The notes below the pieces were generated by a model. That model had not been told where the DNA came from. It worked only from the letters and a program-made list of their open reading frames with translations, and did no database searches. Made by a program: the position numbers and the translations under genes. Shown here one piece after another: positions 27,445-36,184 of a stretch of 64,000 nt of DNA (within the stretch, counting starts at the first letter, position 1; the number at the start of each line of letters is the position of its first letter). The DNA is from Acidobacteria bacterium 28-1 (lineage in GTDB: Bacteria > Acidobacteriota > Blastocatellia > Pyrinomonadales > Pyrinomonadaceae): NCBI GenBank assembly GCA_002050365.1, contig MWYZ01000036.1, positions 1 to 64,000 on the forward strand, in the 5' to 3' direction.

Positions 27445-29003
27445 AATTTCTTTTTCGTGTCTTTTCGTGTTTGTTCGTGGCTAACTCTTCCGTAAATCTC
27501 GGTCAAACCGCGCAATCTTTGCTTAATTTCATCGGAAAAATCGCCTTCTCGGCATTGCCAATACCAATTTCCCGAACTCGAGGCGGGCAGATTCATCCGC
27601 GCTTCGTTGCCCAAACCTAACAAATCCTGCATCGGCGCAATCGCTGTGTCCGCTACCGATTCCCAAACGGTCTTGATAAAATCCCAGTGAATTGCTTTGC
27701 CGTCCGACTTTAGATAATCCAGACAAAATTCGCGTTCGCGTTTTATCTGTTTAGCATCGCGCGTTGAACTGCTGCCGGCTTGCGAATTGAACCAGCCGAC
27801 CGTGGTATCGTTGTCATGCGTCCCGGTATAGGCAACACAATTTTTTATATAATTATGCGGCAAATCGTGATTATCCGTGCCGCCGCCGAAAGCAAACTGC
27901 AGAATACGCATTCCGGGAAATCCGAAACCGTCGCGCAATTCTTCCACGTCCGGCGTTATCACGCCCAAATCTTCCGCCCAAAACGGCAAATCGTCCAGCG
28001 CATTTTTCAGCGTCTCAAACAATTTTTTGCCCGGCACATTCACCCAACGCCCGTTCTGCGCCGTCGTGTCGCCGCCCGGCACTTCCCAACTTGCCGCAAA
28101 GCCGCGAAAATGGTCAACGCGCACGATGTCAACCGTTTTCAAAGTTGCCTTTACACGATCAATCCACCAACGAAAATTGTCGCGCTGCATTTGCTCCCAA
28201 TTGTAAATCGGATTGCCCCAAAGCTGACCTGTTTTAGAAAAATAATCGGGCGGAACTCCGGCGACAACCTTCGCCGAACCATCTTCGTCAAGTTTGAACT
28301 GCGACGGATTGCACCAAACGTCCGCTGAATCAAGCGCAACAAAAATTGGAATATCGCCGACGATTTTTATATTTTTCGAGCGGCAGTAATTTTTTAATTC
28401 GTTCCATTGCCGGAAGAAAAGCCATTGCTGAAATTTCTGCGCTTGAACTTCTTCGCGCAAATTTTCTGAGGTTTGCGACAAAGCAGCGGTTTTTCGCAAA
28501 AGCAAACCGGCTTCCCATTTCTGCCAGGATTTCTGGTCTTGCGATTTTTTTATCGCGCGAAACAATGCGTAATCGTCCAACCAAGCGGCTTCCTGCTGGC
28601 AAAAAGTCTCAAATTTCCCGCGCAAATTAACGCTCGTCGTCAGACGAAACCGTTCGTAAGCCTTTGCCAGAATCCAAATTTTCCATTCATAAACTTTTCC
28701 GAAATCAACTCTGCCTTCGGGAAAATTAGGTTTCTGATTCGTTTCCTCTTCGTTCAGAAAACCGTCTTCAACAATTTTCTGCGGCGAAATCAGATTCGTA
28801 TTTCCCGCAAACGCTGAAAAACATTGATACGGCGAATCGCCATAACCGGTCGGACCGAGCGGCAAAACCTGCCAATAAGTTTGCTTGGCAGCTGCCAGAA
28901 AATCTACAAACCAGTAGGCTTCATCGCCCAAATCGCCGATGCCGAATTTACTCGGCAAAGATGTCGGATGCAGTAATATGCCGCTGGCTCTCGGAAAATT
29001 CAT
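27441..29003 (-). CDS. malQ: 4-alpha-glucanotransferase (amylomaltase, GH77)
   Basis: Transfers maltodextrin segments between glucan chains and frees glucose; acts in the cytoplasm, with no signal peptide. N-terminal RASGILLHPTSLPSKFGIGDLG is canonical. VRVDHFRGFAASWEVP holds the nucleophile Asp, PFWAEDLGVITPDV the acid Glu and YTGTHDNDTTVGW the third carboxylate. At 520 aa it is complete. Its last 12 residues (HEQTRKDTKKKL) come from a 10-nt-period repeat that also supplies the stop and the next gene's ATGA overlap. It lies between the two cyclomaltodextrinase-like genes, 10 bp after the first. Confidence 0.95.
   Translation of the reverse strand: MNFPRASGILLHPTSLPSKFGIGDLGDEAYWFVDFLAAAKQTYWQVLPLGPTGYGDSPYQCFSAFAGNTNLISPQKIVEDGFLNEEETNQKPNFPEGRVDFGKVYEWKIWILAKAYERFRLTTSVNLRGKFETFCQQEAAWLDDYALFRAIKKSQDQKSWQKWEAGLLLRKTAALSQTSENLREEVQAQKFQQWLFFRQWNELKNYCRSKNIKIVGDIPIFVALDSADVWCNPSQFKLDEDGSAKVVAGVPPDYFSKTGQLWGNPIYNWEQMQRDNFRWWIDRVKATLKTVDIVRVDHFRGFAASWEVPGGDTTAQNGRWVNVPGKKLFETLKNALDDLPFWAEDLGVITPDVEELRDGFGFPGMRILQFAFGGGTDNHDLPHNYIKNCVAYTGTHDNDTTVGWFNSQAGSSSTRDAKQIKREREFCLDYLKSDGKAIHWDFIKTVWESVADTAIAPMQDLLGLGNEARMNLPASSSGNWYWQCREGDFSDEIKQRLRGLTEIYGRVSHEQTRKDTKKKL
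27447..27479. repeat. Decamer repeat at the end of malQ
   Basis: TTCGTGT recurs with a 10-nt period (TTTTTCGTGT, CTTTTCGTGT, TTGTTCGTGG). Such CACGAA-type arrays are common between bacterial genes. Here the array is read through as the malQ C-terminus. Confidence 0.65.
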
Positions 29004-29013
29004 AATTAGAAAA

Positions 29014-30900
29014 CTATTTTATAATTTCGTAAGCCACAACACTTTTAGCATTAACGAAAATCCCAAACTCTCCGTTTTTGATGTATGAAACTCCGGCGAT
29101 TCCGATTCTTGGTTCGACTCTTGAGCCGTCAGCAACGCCTATATTTAAGGCTGGTAACATTAAACTTCTTGTTAGTTCGTTTGAATTATTGAAGGCAAGC
29201 ACAAATGTTTCCTGACCAAGTTTCCTCGCAAAAACATAAACATTATTGTCGTAAAATAAGTCAATAGTTTTCCCCTCTTTCAAAGACTTGTTTTCTCGCC
29301 GCAATAAAATCCATCTTTGCGCCCACTCGAACATTTTCTGCTCGTCCGCCGTTCTGCCTTCCTTTGCAAATTTATTGACTGAATCTTCACGCCAACCGCC
29401 GGGAAAATCTTTGCGGTTGTCCGGGTCGTGTCCGCTGGTCATCGCAATTTCTTCGCCGTAATAAAGCTGCGGAATGCCGCGCATCGAAAGTATAAACGCC
29501 GTGTGCAGCATTGCGCCTTCGAGCGTTGCGCCCGGCAGAGACATAAAACGGTCGGTGTCATGGTTGTTTTGCAGAGTCGTGACGCGGTTGATATTCGGAT
29601 AAAGTCCGTCGTATTTCAAAACGTCACGCAAGGCTCGCATCGGTTTCTTGCCGGTGAAAACTTCCTGCGAAGTCTCCCAGAGTTTAAAATCGAAAACGCT
29701 CGGCAGATTTGTGTCAATGTTGTCCCAACCCGTTTTTCCGCCTTGAAAGAAAGCTGTTTGTGCCGAATCGCGCTCGAAAATTTCGCCAACTAAATAAAAC
29801 TTCGGATATTGTTTGAGAATTGCAGTTGACCAATCGCGGATAAATTCGCGCGGCATATATTGAATCGTGTCCTGCCGAATGCCGTCAATACCCGTCATTG
29901 CAATCCACCAGAGCGCGTTTTGAATTTCGTATTTCGCCACTTCCGGCTCGTCCTGATTTATATCCGGCAGTAGTTCGTTGAACCAACCTTTGAGCAAGTT
30001 ATCGCGTTCGGATTGCGAAGCGTTCGGTGAAAGTAGAACTGAGTTATTAAAGGAATTTTGGTCAAACTTGTTGAACCAATTATCCAGCGGCGGATTTTTC
30101 GCCCAAGGATGTTGAATGCCTACATGATTCGCCACTTGGTCTTGAACGACTTTGATACCGTTGCGGTGTGCCGTTTCAACCATCTCGCGCAAATCATGCA
30201 TTGTCCCGAAATGATTTTCCACGCCGTAATAATCAATAGCGTGATAGCCGTGATAATTTGTATTCGGACACCAAGGTTTATCACATTGATTGGCTGCATC
30301 CGGGTTGTCATACCACGGCGTCAGCCAAATCGCCGTAATGCCCAACTCTTTTAAGTATGGAATTTTCTGCGTGATGCCGCGAAAATCGCCGCCGTGCCAG
30401 GCTCGCGGATTCGTGCGGTCAGCGTCTTTATCGTTCGGCATATCGCCGTTGGCAAAACGGTCGGGCATTATTAAATAGATAATGTCGTTATTTGTGATGC
30501 CTTGAAAGTTTGTTTTCGCGTTGAGCGGCGCGGAAATTTCAAAAGGAATCGTCGCCCTCCCGGTTGCCGTCGAAACTTCAAAATCGTATTTCGCGGGCTT
30601 TGTATTTCCGGCGATTGTTACGTCGAAGAAAAGATAATCGCCGCGCCGGTTTATTTTGACGTTGGAAACTTTGAGGAGATTATTTTTTGAAACGATTTTT
30701 GCGCCCTCGAAATTCGCGCCGCGCACGAGTAGGCGAACAGGATTTACCGAATGATTCGCCCACCAACTCGGCGGTTCGACTTTTTCGACTTGCAGCGTTC
30801 GGGTTTGATTTTCGCTAACGTTGTTTTGCGCGTACAGTTCAAAGCCGATGAAATTTATAAGCCCGCTTAGGAAAAAGAAATGAAATATAAATCGCGTCAT
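29014..30900 (-). CDS. Cyclomaltodextrinase-like GH13 enzyme (copy 2)
   Basis: I use ATG 30900, not the track's 30996: the signal peptide MTRFIFHFFFLSGLINFIGF begins there, and upstream sequence is the terminator of the receptor gene. The mature 600 residues have the Cyc-maltodext_N domain (VEKVEPPSWWANHSVNPVRLLVRG) and GH13 motifs YLIMPDRFANGD, DQVANHVGIQ, GIDGIRQDTIQY (nucleophile near 338), YLVGEIFERD (acid near 370) and LQNNHDTDRF (stabiliser near 446). Compared with copy 1, region II has GIRQDT and region IV NNHDTDR, so specificity may differ. It is the first enzyme gene after the TonB receptor and begins the tightly packed run ending in glucokinase. Confidence 0.9.
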   Translation of the reverse strand: MTRFIFHFFFLSGLINFIGFELYAQNNVSENQTRTLQVEKVEPPSWWANHSVNPVRLLVRGANFEGAKIVSKNNLLKVSNVKINRRGDYLFFDVTIAGNTKPAKYDFEVSTATGRATIPFEISAPLNAKTNFQGITNNDIIYLIMPDRFANGDMPNDKDADRTNPRAWHGGDFRGITQKIPYLKELGITAIWLTPWYDNPDAANQCDKPWCPNTNYHGYHAIDYYGVENHFGTMHDLREMVETAHRNGIKVVQDQVANHVGIQHPWAKNPPLDNWFNKFDQNSFNNSVLLSPNASQSERDNLLKGWFNELLPDINQDEPEVAKYEIQNALWWIAMTGIDGIRQDTIQYMPREFIRDWSTAILKQYPKFYLVGEIFERDSAQTAFFQGGKTGWDNIDTNLPSVFDFKLWETSQEVFTGKKPMRALRDVLKYDGLYPNINRVTTLQNNHDTDRFMSLPGATLEGAMLHTAFILSMRGIPQLYYGEEIAMTSGHDPDNRKDFPGGWREDSVNKFAKEGRTADEQKMFEWAQRWILLRRENKSLKEGKTIDLFYDNNVYVFARKLGQETFVLAFNNSNELTRSLMLPALNIGVADGSRVEPRIGIAGVSYIKNGEFGIFVNAKSVVAYEIIK

Positions 30901-30920
30901 CAACCAATCTCGCTCAAAAA

Positions 30921-30960
30921 GGAAAATAAAAAGGCGTGAGAAACATTGAGTCCCACGCCC
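30921..30960 (-). terminator. Terminator/attenuator after the TonB receptor
   Basis: On the minus strand GGCGTGGG...CACGCC is followed by TTTTTATTTT. It sits between the receptor gene and the first GH13 gene, so the receptor may be made in excess over the enzymes, with some read-through. Confidence 0.8.
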
Positions 30961-31010
30961 TGTAAAAGAACAAGATGCCAATTGCTGGTCTGGCATCTTT
31001 GGTATTCAAT

Positions 31011-34000
31011 TTAGAACTGTAACCGAAGTCCAAATTGAATTTGGCGCGCACTGCGGAACTGTGTTCCTTGGATGCGTCCGAAATTATTGTTGCCGGTATC
31101 GAAATTAGTATCCGGCTGACTTAACTGCGGTGTATTTAAAAGGTTGAAAAACTCAGTTCTGAATTGAATTTTCGCATCTTCAGAAATGCCGAAGTTTTTC
31201 GATACGCCCAAATTGACGACGTAAGTTGAAGGCGAGCGTAGTCCGTTGCGTTCCAGGTTTCCGAAACGTCCCGCCGGAGCCAATCTGAAAGCCGCTCTGT
31301 CCAAGAACTTTTCAGTTGTGCCGCCATACGGGTCACCGACCAAATCCACCCGCACACCGTCGCGGCGAATGTCAAAGGCACTGCCGCTCTGGGCGCGAAA
31401 AATGCCGTTGAGTTGAAATCCACCGATAATCGCGTCGAGAACACGCGGAATGTCCGAACCGAATTGTCTGCCGCGTCCGAACGGAATTTCGTAAATCGAA
31501 CTAAAGACAAATGTGTGCGGATAATCAGAGCGCGAACGGGCATACGGTTCAATAAAATTGATATTCGTATCGCCGACCGAATCAAACGCGCCGTTGCCGT
31601 TGTCTTTCGTTCTTGAATAAGCGTAAGACAAAAGATACTGCCAACCTTGAGCAAAGCGGCGTTCGAGTTGAACTTGCAGCGAATCGTATTGCGATTTGCC
31701 GTTGTCGTCGCGCACGTTGACGCGATTAAGACTGGAAAAACATCTGCCGTTCACCAATGATCGCGGACATCCAACGTTCGTTCCCGGTTCGACAGTGCGT
31801 CCGTTCAAGTTGTAATACAAAGCCAGATTGCGCCCCCGCGTTCCGACATATCCAACGCTGATTGCCGTATCGTTGGTCAATTGCTGTTGAAATTGAACGT
31901 TAAACTGCTGCGTATTGGAAATTTTGTTGTCGGGTAAAACCGCCAACACGTCAATTCCCGAAGGATTGTTTAAGTTGACGCTGCTGATGTCGCCGAGCGG
32001 CAACGCGCCGGTCGCCAATCTGTTGTCGTTGCTTCCGTTCGGAGCGCGTCCCGACAAAGTAATGCGGCAGCCGTCTCGGTAACTGCAAACGCTGAAACCG
32101 CTGAACGGCGCGTTTTGGGCTAATTGATTGTCAATACCGCCGCGGTCGAGGAAATAGAAAATCCCATAACCGCCGCGCAGAACTGATTTGCCTTTGCCGA
32201 AAATATCATAGGCAAAACCGACCCGCGGACTAAAATTGTTTTTATCCGTTTCGGTCAAAGAATCTTTGCCGTCCTTAGCTAAAAGCAAGCGTCCCGTTTG
32301 GATATCAAAATTCGATTGACGACCGTATTCTTCCGTCGGATTGGTAAAATATTCGTAACGCAAACCTAAATTTAAAGTCAATTTGCGGCTGACTCGCCAA
32401 TCGTCTTGACCGAAAAAGCCGTTTTCCCAGGTACGCGTACCGACTGTGCCAAACGGCGGACCGACTTGATAATTACAAACAAAACCGATTAACAAATCGG
32501 CTTGCTCAAACCGCGTCGTTCCTGATGCGGATTCAGGATCGTTATCGTTTCTGCATTGCGTGAAATCGCCGTTTCCATATAAGAAGAAATATCCTTTACC
32601 ACGATTCGGACGGAACAAATCAACCTGTCGGCGCAGAATCGTGCCACCGAATTTGAATGTATGATTGCCCGTCGTGTAACTCATTCCTTCCACCACTTGA
32701 TAGGTGTTTTGCGGAACGCGATACGGACCGAAATCGCCGGTATATTCGAGTTGTCCGTTGTAGCCGCCGATTAACGCGCCGCCGCCTAAGCTCGAATCGC
32801 GGTTGGCATTGACGATGCCGAGATTCTGAGAAACCGGCGTGTCGCCGAACGGCGGTTCATAACCGAATTTGAGACGCGCTGCCTGAATACGAAATTCGTT
32901 AAATAAATTATCGGTCAGCGAACTGTTTAAGCCGACAACGATGGCGCGGTTGCGCGTCGGATTCGTTCCCGAACCGAAACCGGCGGGCAGATTAGGCAAA
33001 CGCGAAGTAACTTCCTGGTCGTAATTGCCGTAACTGATGCGCGTAAAAAGTTGGTTGCGGTCGTTTATGTTGCCGTCAACTCTGACATTGAAAGTATTGT
33101 TGTTTTCGGTTTGATTGCGAAACGCTTCGTAATTATTCTGGGTGCCTGCGCCGGAAATATTCGGCAGCGGAAACGCCCGCAAGTAATTTAATGCCGCTTG
33201 ATTTAAACGTCCGCCCGGTAGTAAATCCAAACGATTATACGGGGTTCCGTTACAAGTAGCGTTGCCGGGAGTATTACAGATGTTTAATCCGGTCAACGGG
33301 TCACGGAGTTGAGTCGTAAGGGCTGAAAAATTTCCGTTGCGGAACTCTGCCGTTGGCACGCTCGCCGTTTCTCGTCCGCGCGGCAAGAATTGGCGCAAAC
33401 CTTCGTAATCAGCGAAAAAGAACACCTTGTCTTTTCCGTTATAAAATGTCGGTCCGCCTTCGCCAAAGCGGGGCAGAAAAATCGGACCGCCAATGGAGCC
33501 GCCGAATTGTCCACGGCGGAAAAGACTCTTTGTCGGGTCAAATGTTTGCCTGGCGTCAAAGACGCTGTTGCGAATAAAAGTAAATGCGCTTCCGTGAAAA
33601 GCATTCGTCCCCGATTTGATAGCGGCGTTGACGATGCCGCCGCCGCCGCGTCCGAATTCGGACGGCGCGACGCTGGTCTGAATACGAAATTCCTGCACCG
33701 AATCGGCAGTCGGAAAAATGTTGATTGTGCCGACGAGTGCTTCATTGTTGTCCACGCCGTCGAGCAAATAATTATTTGACTGCGTGCGCTGACCGTTGAC
33801 GCTGAGTGCCGCGCCGCCGACATTGTTGCCGCGATAAGTTTCGGCATCGCCTCCGACACCGGTTGCAAATCCGCCAACTACGCCTTGCGTTACGCCCGGC
33901 ACTAGACGCGCCAGTTCTATTACATTGCGTCCGTTCAACGGAAGTTCGACAATTTGTCTTCCCTGAATGACTTCGCCGAGTGCCGAACTCGACGAATCTA

Positions 34001-34391
34001 CTAACGGAGTATCGTTTGTAATTGTAACTGTTTCACTGACCGCACCGGTTTCTAACGTAAAATCTAAGGTTGCTGTCTGGGCAACTTCGAGCGTTATCTC
34101 CTGCTTGGTTGTTTTAAAGTTACTTTGGGTTACTGCAATCTGATATTTTCCCGGCTGCAACGTCAGAATCGAATAAGCCCCTTCTCCGTTGGTTTGGGCT
34201 GTAATTTCCCGGTTAGTACCTAAATCAGTCACCGTCAATGTCGCGCTTGGCACTGAGGCTCCCGTCTGGTCGGTGACAGTACCTTGAATTCTCGCCGACT
34301 CGGTCTGCGCCATAGTCGTAAAGACAAAACATAAAACATATATTGCCGTCCACAAAAATCTATATTTCTTCAAACTTTTTAATTTACACAT
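31011..34391 (-). CDS. Oar-like TonB-dependent receptor of the glucan locus
   Basis: An 1126-residue outer-membrane protein: signal peptide (TAIYVLCFVFTTMAQT), carboxypeptidase-regulatory-like domain about 33-115 (IQGTVTDQTGASVPSATLTVTD), plug about 130-260 (LPLNGRNVIELARLVPGV, DGVDNNEALVG), and a beta-barrel ending in a terminal aromatic (IQFGLRLQF). Such receptors carry ligands through the outer membrane with TonB energy; in acidobacteria they are large and often paired with hydrolases. Its place at the head of the alpha-glucan genes points to maltodextrin or a similar sugar. A palindromic operator lies upstream at 34515 and a terminator follows. No SusD-like lipoprotein is present. Confidence 0.9.
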   Translation of the reverse strand: MCKLKSLKKYRFLWTAIYVLCFVFTTMAQTESARIQGTVTDQTGASVPSATLTVTDLGTNREITAQTNGEGAYSILTLQPGKYQIAVTQSNFKTTKQEITLEVAQTATLDFTLETGAVSETVTITNDTPLVDSSSSALGEVIQGRQIVELPLNGRNVIELARLVPGVTQGVVGGFATGVGGDAETYRGNNVGGAALSVNGQRTQSNNYLLDGVDNNEALVGTINIFPTADSVQEFRIQTSVAPSEFGRGGGGIVNAAIKSGTNAFHGSAFTFIRNSVFDARQTFDPTKSLFRRGQFGGSIGGPIFLPRFGEGGPTFYNGKDKVFFFADYEGLRQFLPRGRETASVPTAEFRNGNFSALTTQLRDPLTGLNICNTPGNATCNGTPYNRLDLLPGGRLNQAALNYLRAFPLPNISGAGTQNNYEAFRNQTENNNTFNVRVDGNINDRNQLFTRISYGNYDQEVTSRLPNLPAGFGSGTNPTRNRAIVVGLNSSLTDNLFNEFRIQAARLKFGYEPPFGDTPVSQNLGIVNANRDSSLGGGALIGGYNGQLEYTGDFGPYRVPQNTYQVVEGMSYTTGNHTFKFGGTILRRQVDLFRPNRGKGYFFLYGNGDFTQCRNDNDPESASGTTRFEQADLLIGFVCNYQVGPPFGTVGTRTWENGFFGQDDWRVSRKLTLNLGLRYEYFTNPTEEYGRQSNFDIQTGRLLLAKDGKDSLTETDKNNFSPRVGFAYDIFGKGKSVLRGGYGIFYFLDRGGIDNQLAQNAPFSGFSVCSYRDGCRITLSGRAPNGSNDNRLATGALPLGDISSVNLNNPSGIDVLAVLPDNKISNTQQFNVQFQQQLTNDTAISVGYVGTRGRNLALYYNLNGRTVEPGTNVGCPRSLVNGRCFSSLNRVNVRDDNGKSQYDSLQVQLERRFAQGWQYLLSYAYSRTKDNGNGAFDSVGDTNINFIEPYARSRSDYPHTFVFSSIYEIPFGRGRQFGSDIPRVLDAIIGGFQLNGIFRAQSGSAFDIRRDGVRVDLVGDPYGGTTEKFLDRAAFRLAPAGRFGNLERNGLRSPSTYVVNLGVSKNFGISEDAKIQFRTEFFNLLNTPQLSQPDTNFDTGNNNFGRIQGTQFRSARQIQFGLRLQF

Positions 34392-34514
34392 TAATTGATT
34401 ACCTCTCTTACTTACACTTTTACGTTACTTGAATAGACCAAATTATAATTAACACCCTTAAAAGGGTCTTCTGACCAAATTTGAATAATGAATACTAAAA
34501 AAAGAATTTTTTTG

Positions 34515-34536
34515 TTTGTTGTGGAAACAAACAAAG
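34515..34536. promoter_or_regulatory. Palindromic operator upstream of the TonB receptor
   Basis: TTTGTTGTGGAAACAAACAAAG, part of a longer TTTGTTTGTT-GTGG-AAACAAACAAA palindrome. A copy with two changes lies upstream of the ROK repressor gene at 35853. It resembles operators of ROK repressors such as XylR (GTTTGTTT...AAACAAAC). It is about 124 bp before the receptor start. Confidence 0.75.
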
Positions 34537-34600
34537 TTTTAATATATTTGTAACACTCTTGTCAAGACTTTATCGCAAATTTTTCCAACTTTTTTAAAAT

Positions 34601-35800
34601 TTAATTAGCTGAAGCAAATTTTCGCGCCAAAACAAGGCTCAAAGAACCTTTCAAGGTGGGAAAATCTCCGAGTGAAGAAGCCCTGATAACCGTATGCGGT
34701 AATCCTTGGCGGACGCTTCTTCCCGCTAAAAATTCGATTTCATCTTTTATCAAATCCCAGGCTCTAACTACGCGCCCGCTGACGACGACGGCTTGCGGGC
34801 TAAATCCGATAATCAAGTTTGAGATACCGATACCGATATATTTTGCAGTTTCCTTCAACGCTTCGACGGCTTCCTTTTCACCGTTATTTGCCAAGTTAAT
34901 TAACTGCTCTACGTTTATATCTTCATCGGCGGGCTGACGGTTTTTGATTTGATTTTGGTAACGAGCGACAATTGCTTTTTCCGAAGAATGCGCTTCCCAA
35001 CAATTTCGGCTGCCGCAGGAGCAGAGAGTCGGCGCGTTCTCACCGACTATCATATGACCGAATTCTCCGGCTGCGCCTCTCTCGCCCCGATAAACCTGCC
35101 CGTCGAAAACAATTCCGGTTCCGACTCCCTCGGCGACCAAAACCGTGATAAAATTTTTATCTCGCCGGTTGACTTCATCACCAAACCACAACTCGGCTAA
35201 GGCAATGGCGTTCGCGTCATTATCAATTGTTACCGGAAGACTGGTTTTAGTAGTAATTTGTCTAGAAATTTCCCAGTTACTCCATTGAAAATACGGAATA
35301 TAACGAACTCTCCCGGTCGCTTGATCGGCGACTCCAGGAACGCTGATACCGACTTCAAGATGGTGTTTTTTATTATCAAGAACGTGTTTTTCAACTCCCT
35401 TAATAATTTGCTCTGACATATAATCGGCATCGGGCGAGGTCGGGAAAGTGTTTTCTTTCAAAACCTGTCCTGCCAAATCAGCCAGCGCAATTGTCGTGTA
35501 GCGCGGCGTAATATCTACGCCGATGGCAACCGGGATTCCGGTTCTTAGTTTCAACAAAGTCGGTTTTCTGCCGCCGGTAGAATCGCCCGTGCCGATTTCC
35601 TCAATCAAACCGTCAAGATGTAGATCGTCAACAATTGCCGAAACCGTTGATCTTTGCAACTCAGTTTGGCGGGCAATCTCGGCGCGCGAAATTGGCGCGC
35701 GGTCACGGACATAAGTTAAAACTATCTGTTTATTAATGTCGCGGATTGTGTTGGGACGGGCAATTTGGGCTTTTGCCTTATGCAAATAAATTCTCTTCAT
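34601..35800 (-). CDS. ROK-family transcriptional repressor
   Basis: A 399-residue regulator. Residues 15-80 form a winged helix-turn-helix (APISRAEIARQTELQRSTVSAIVDDL). The C-terminal ROK sugar-binding domain has GVDITPRYTTIALADLAG, TIDNDANAIALAE, AEGVGTGIVFDG and the zinc motif CSCGSRNCWEAHSSE. Such proteins (NagC, Mlc, XylR) leave DNA when a sugar or phosphosugar binds. It lies directly upstream of the glucan locus in the same orientation. Matching palindromes before it and before the TonB receptor suggest control of itself and the locus, with glucose or a maltodextrin as inducer. Confidence 0.93.
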   Translation of the reverse strand: MKRIYLHKAKAQIARPNTIRDINKQIVLTYVRDRAPISRAEIARQTELQRSTVSAIVDDLHLDGLIEEIGTGDSTGGRKPTLLKLRTGIPVAIGVDITPRYTTIALADLAGQVLKENTFPTSPDADYMSEQIIKGVEKHVLDNKKHHLEVGISVPGVADQATGRVRYIPYFQWSNWEISRQITTKTSLPVTIDNDANAIALAELWFGDEVNRRDKNFITVLVAEGVGTGIVFDGQVYRGERGAAGEFGHMIVGENAPTLCSCGSRNCWEAHSSEKAIVARYQNQIKNRQPADEDINVEQLINLANNGEKEAVEALKETAKYIGIGISNLIIGFSPQAVVVSGRVVRAWDLIKDEIEFLAGRSVRQGLPHTVIRASSLGDFPTLKGSLSLVLARKFASAN

Positions 35801-35852
35801 CGGTATAGATATTCTTAGAAAGTTTTAATAATATTAAATATTAAATTCAAAG

Positions 35853-35874
35853 TTTGTTGTGAAAACGAACAAAG
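35853..35874. promoter_or_regulatory. Palindromic operator upstream of the ROK repressor
   Basis: TTTGTTGTGAAAACGAACAAAG, 20 of 22 bases shared with the site at 34515. It lies 53 bp before the repressor start, fitting autoregulation. Confidence 0.72.
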
Positions 35875-35969
35875 CTATACATAAACTCTTTTTTAATTTT
35901 TTTCAATAGCAATCATAAACTTTTGTAACAAACTAGAAGACTTTTTACCCTCACGTCTTGGAAGTTCTT

Positions 35970-36107
35970 ATGTTTCAAATGAATAGAACCATAACTTTAT
36001 ACGTGGGGGAACGGGAAAATTATGAGCGTGCCAAGTATGTCGGACTTGCACAAAATCAATCCTACCAGAAGAACATTTCAAAGCAAGATAAACATATGAG
36101 GGCTTGA
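35970..36107 (+). CDS. Possible 45-aa small protein
   Basis: MFQMNRTITLYVGERENYER and on; a GGAAG lies 5 nt before the ATG. The sequence is charged and soluble, with no known motif. It occupies most of the 426-bp gap upstream of the repressor. Weak evidence; chance is possible. Confidence 0.22.
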   Translation: MFQMNRTITLYVGERENYERAKYVGLAQNQSYQKNISKQDKHMRA

Positions 36108-36138
36108 TTTTATCTATCGGCAAAGAGATTTTATCTAT
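36106..36138 (+). repeat. Direct repeat GATTTTATCTAT upstream of the peptidase remnant
   Basis: Two exact 12-bp copies with 21 bp from start to start, two helical turns, so one protein dimer pair could bind both on one DNA face. They lie about 50-80 bp before the remnant's start region. Confidence 0.5.
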
Positions 36139-36184
36139 ACACATTTTTAGCTCATCTTTTTAAACTTTATCGGAGGAAAATCGA

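Noticed and set aside
33293-33877. 194-aa minus-strand ORF inside the TonB receptor
   Set aside because: Same strand, different frame, within a continuous receptor domain; a shadow.
34601-35800. Second glucokinase
   Set aside because: The N-terminal winged helix-turn-helix and the upstream operator mark it as a ROK repressor.
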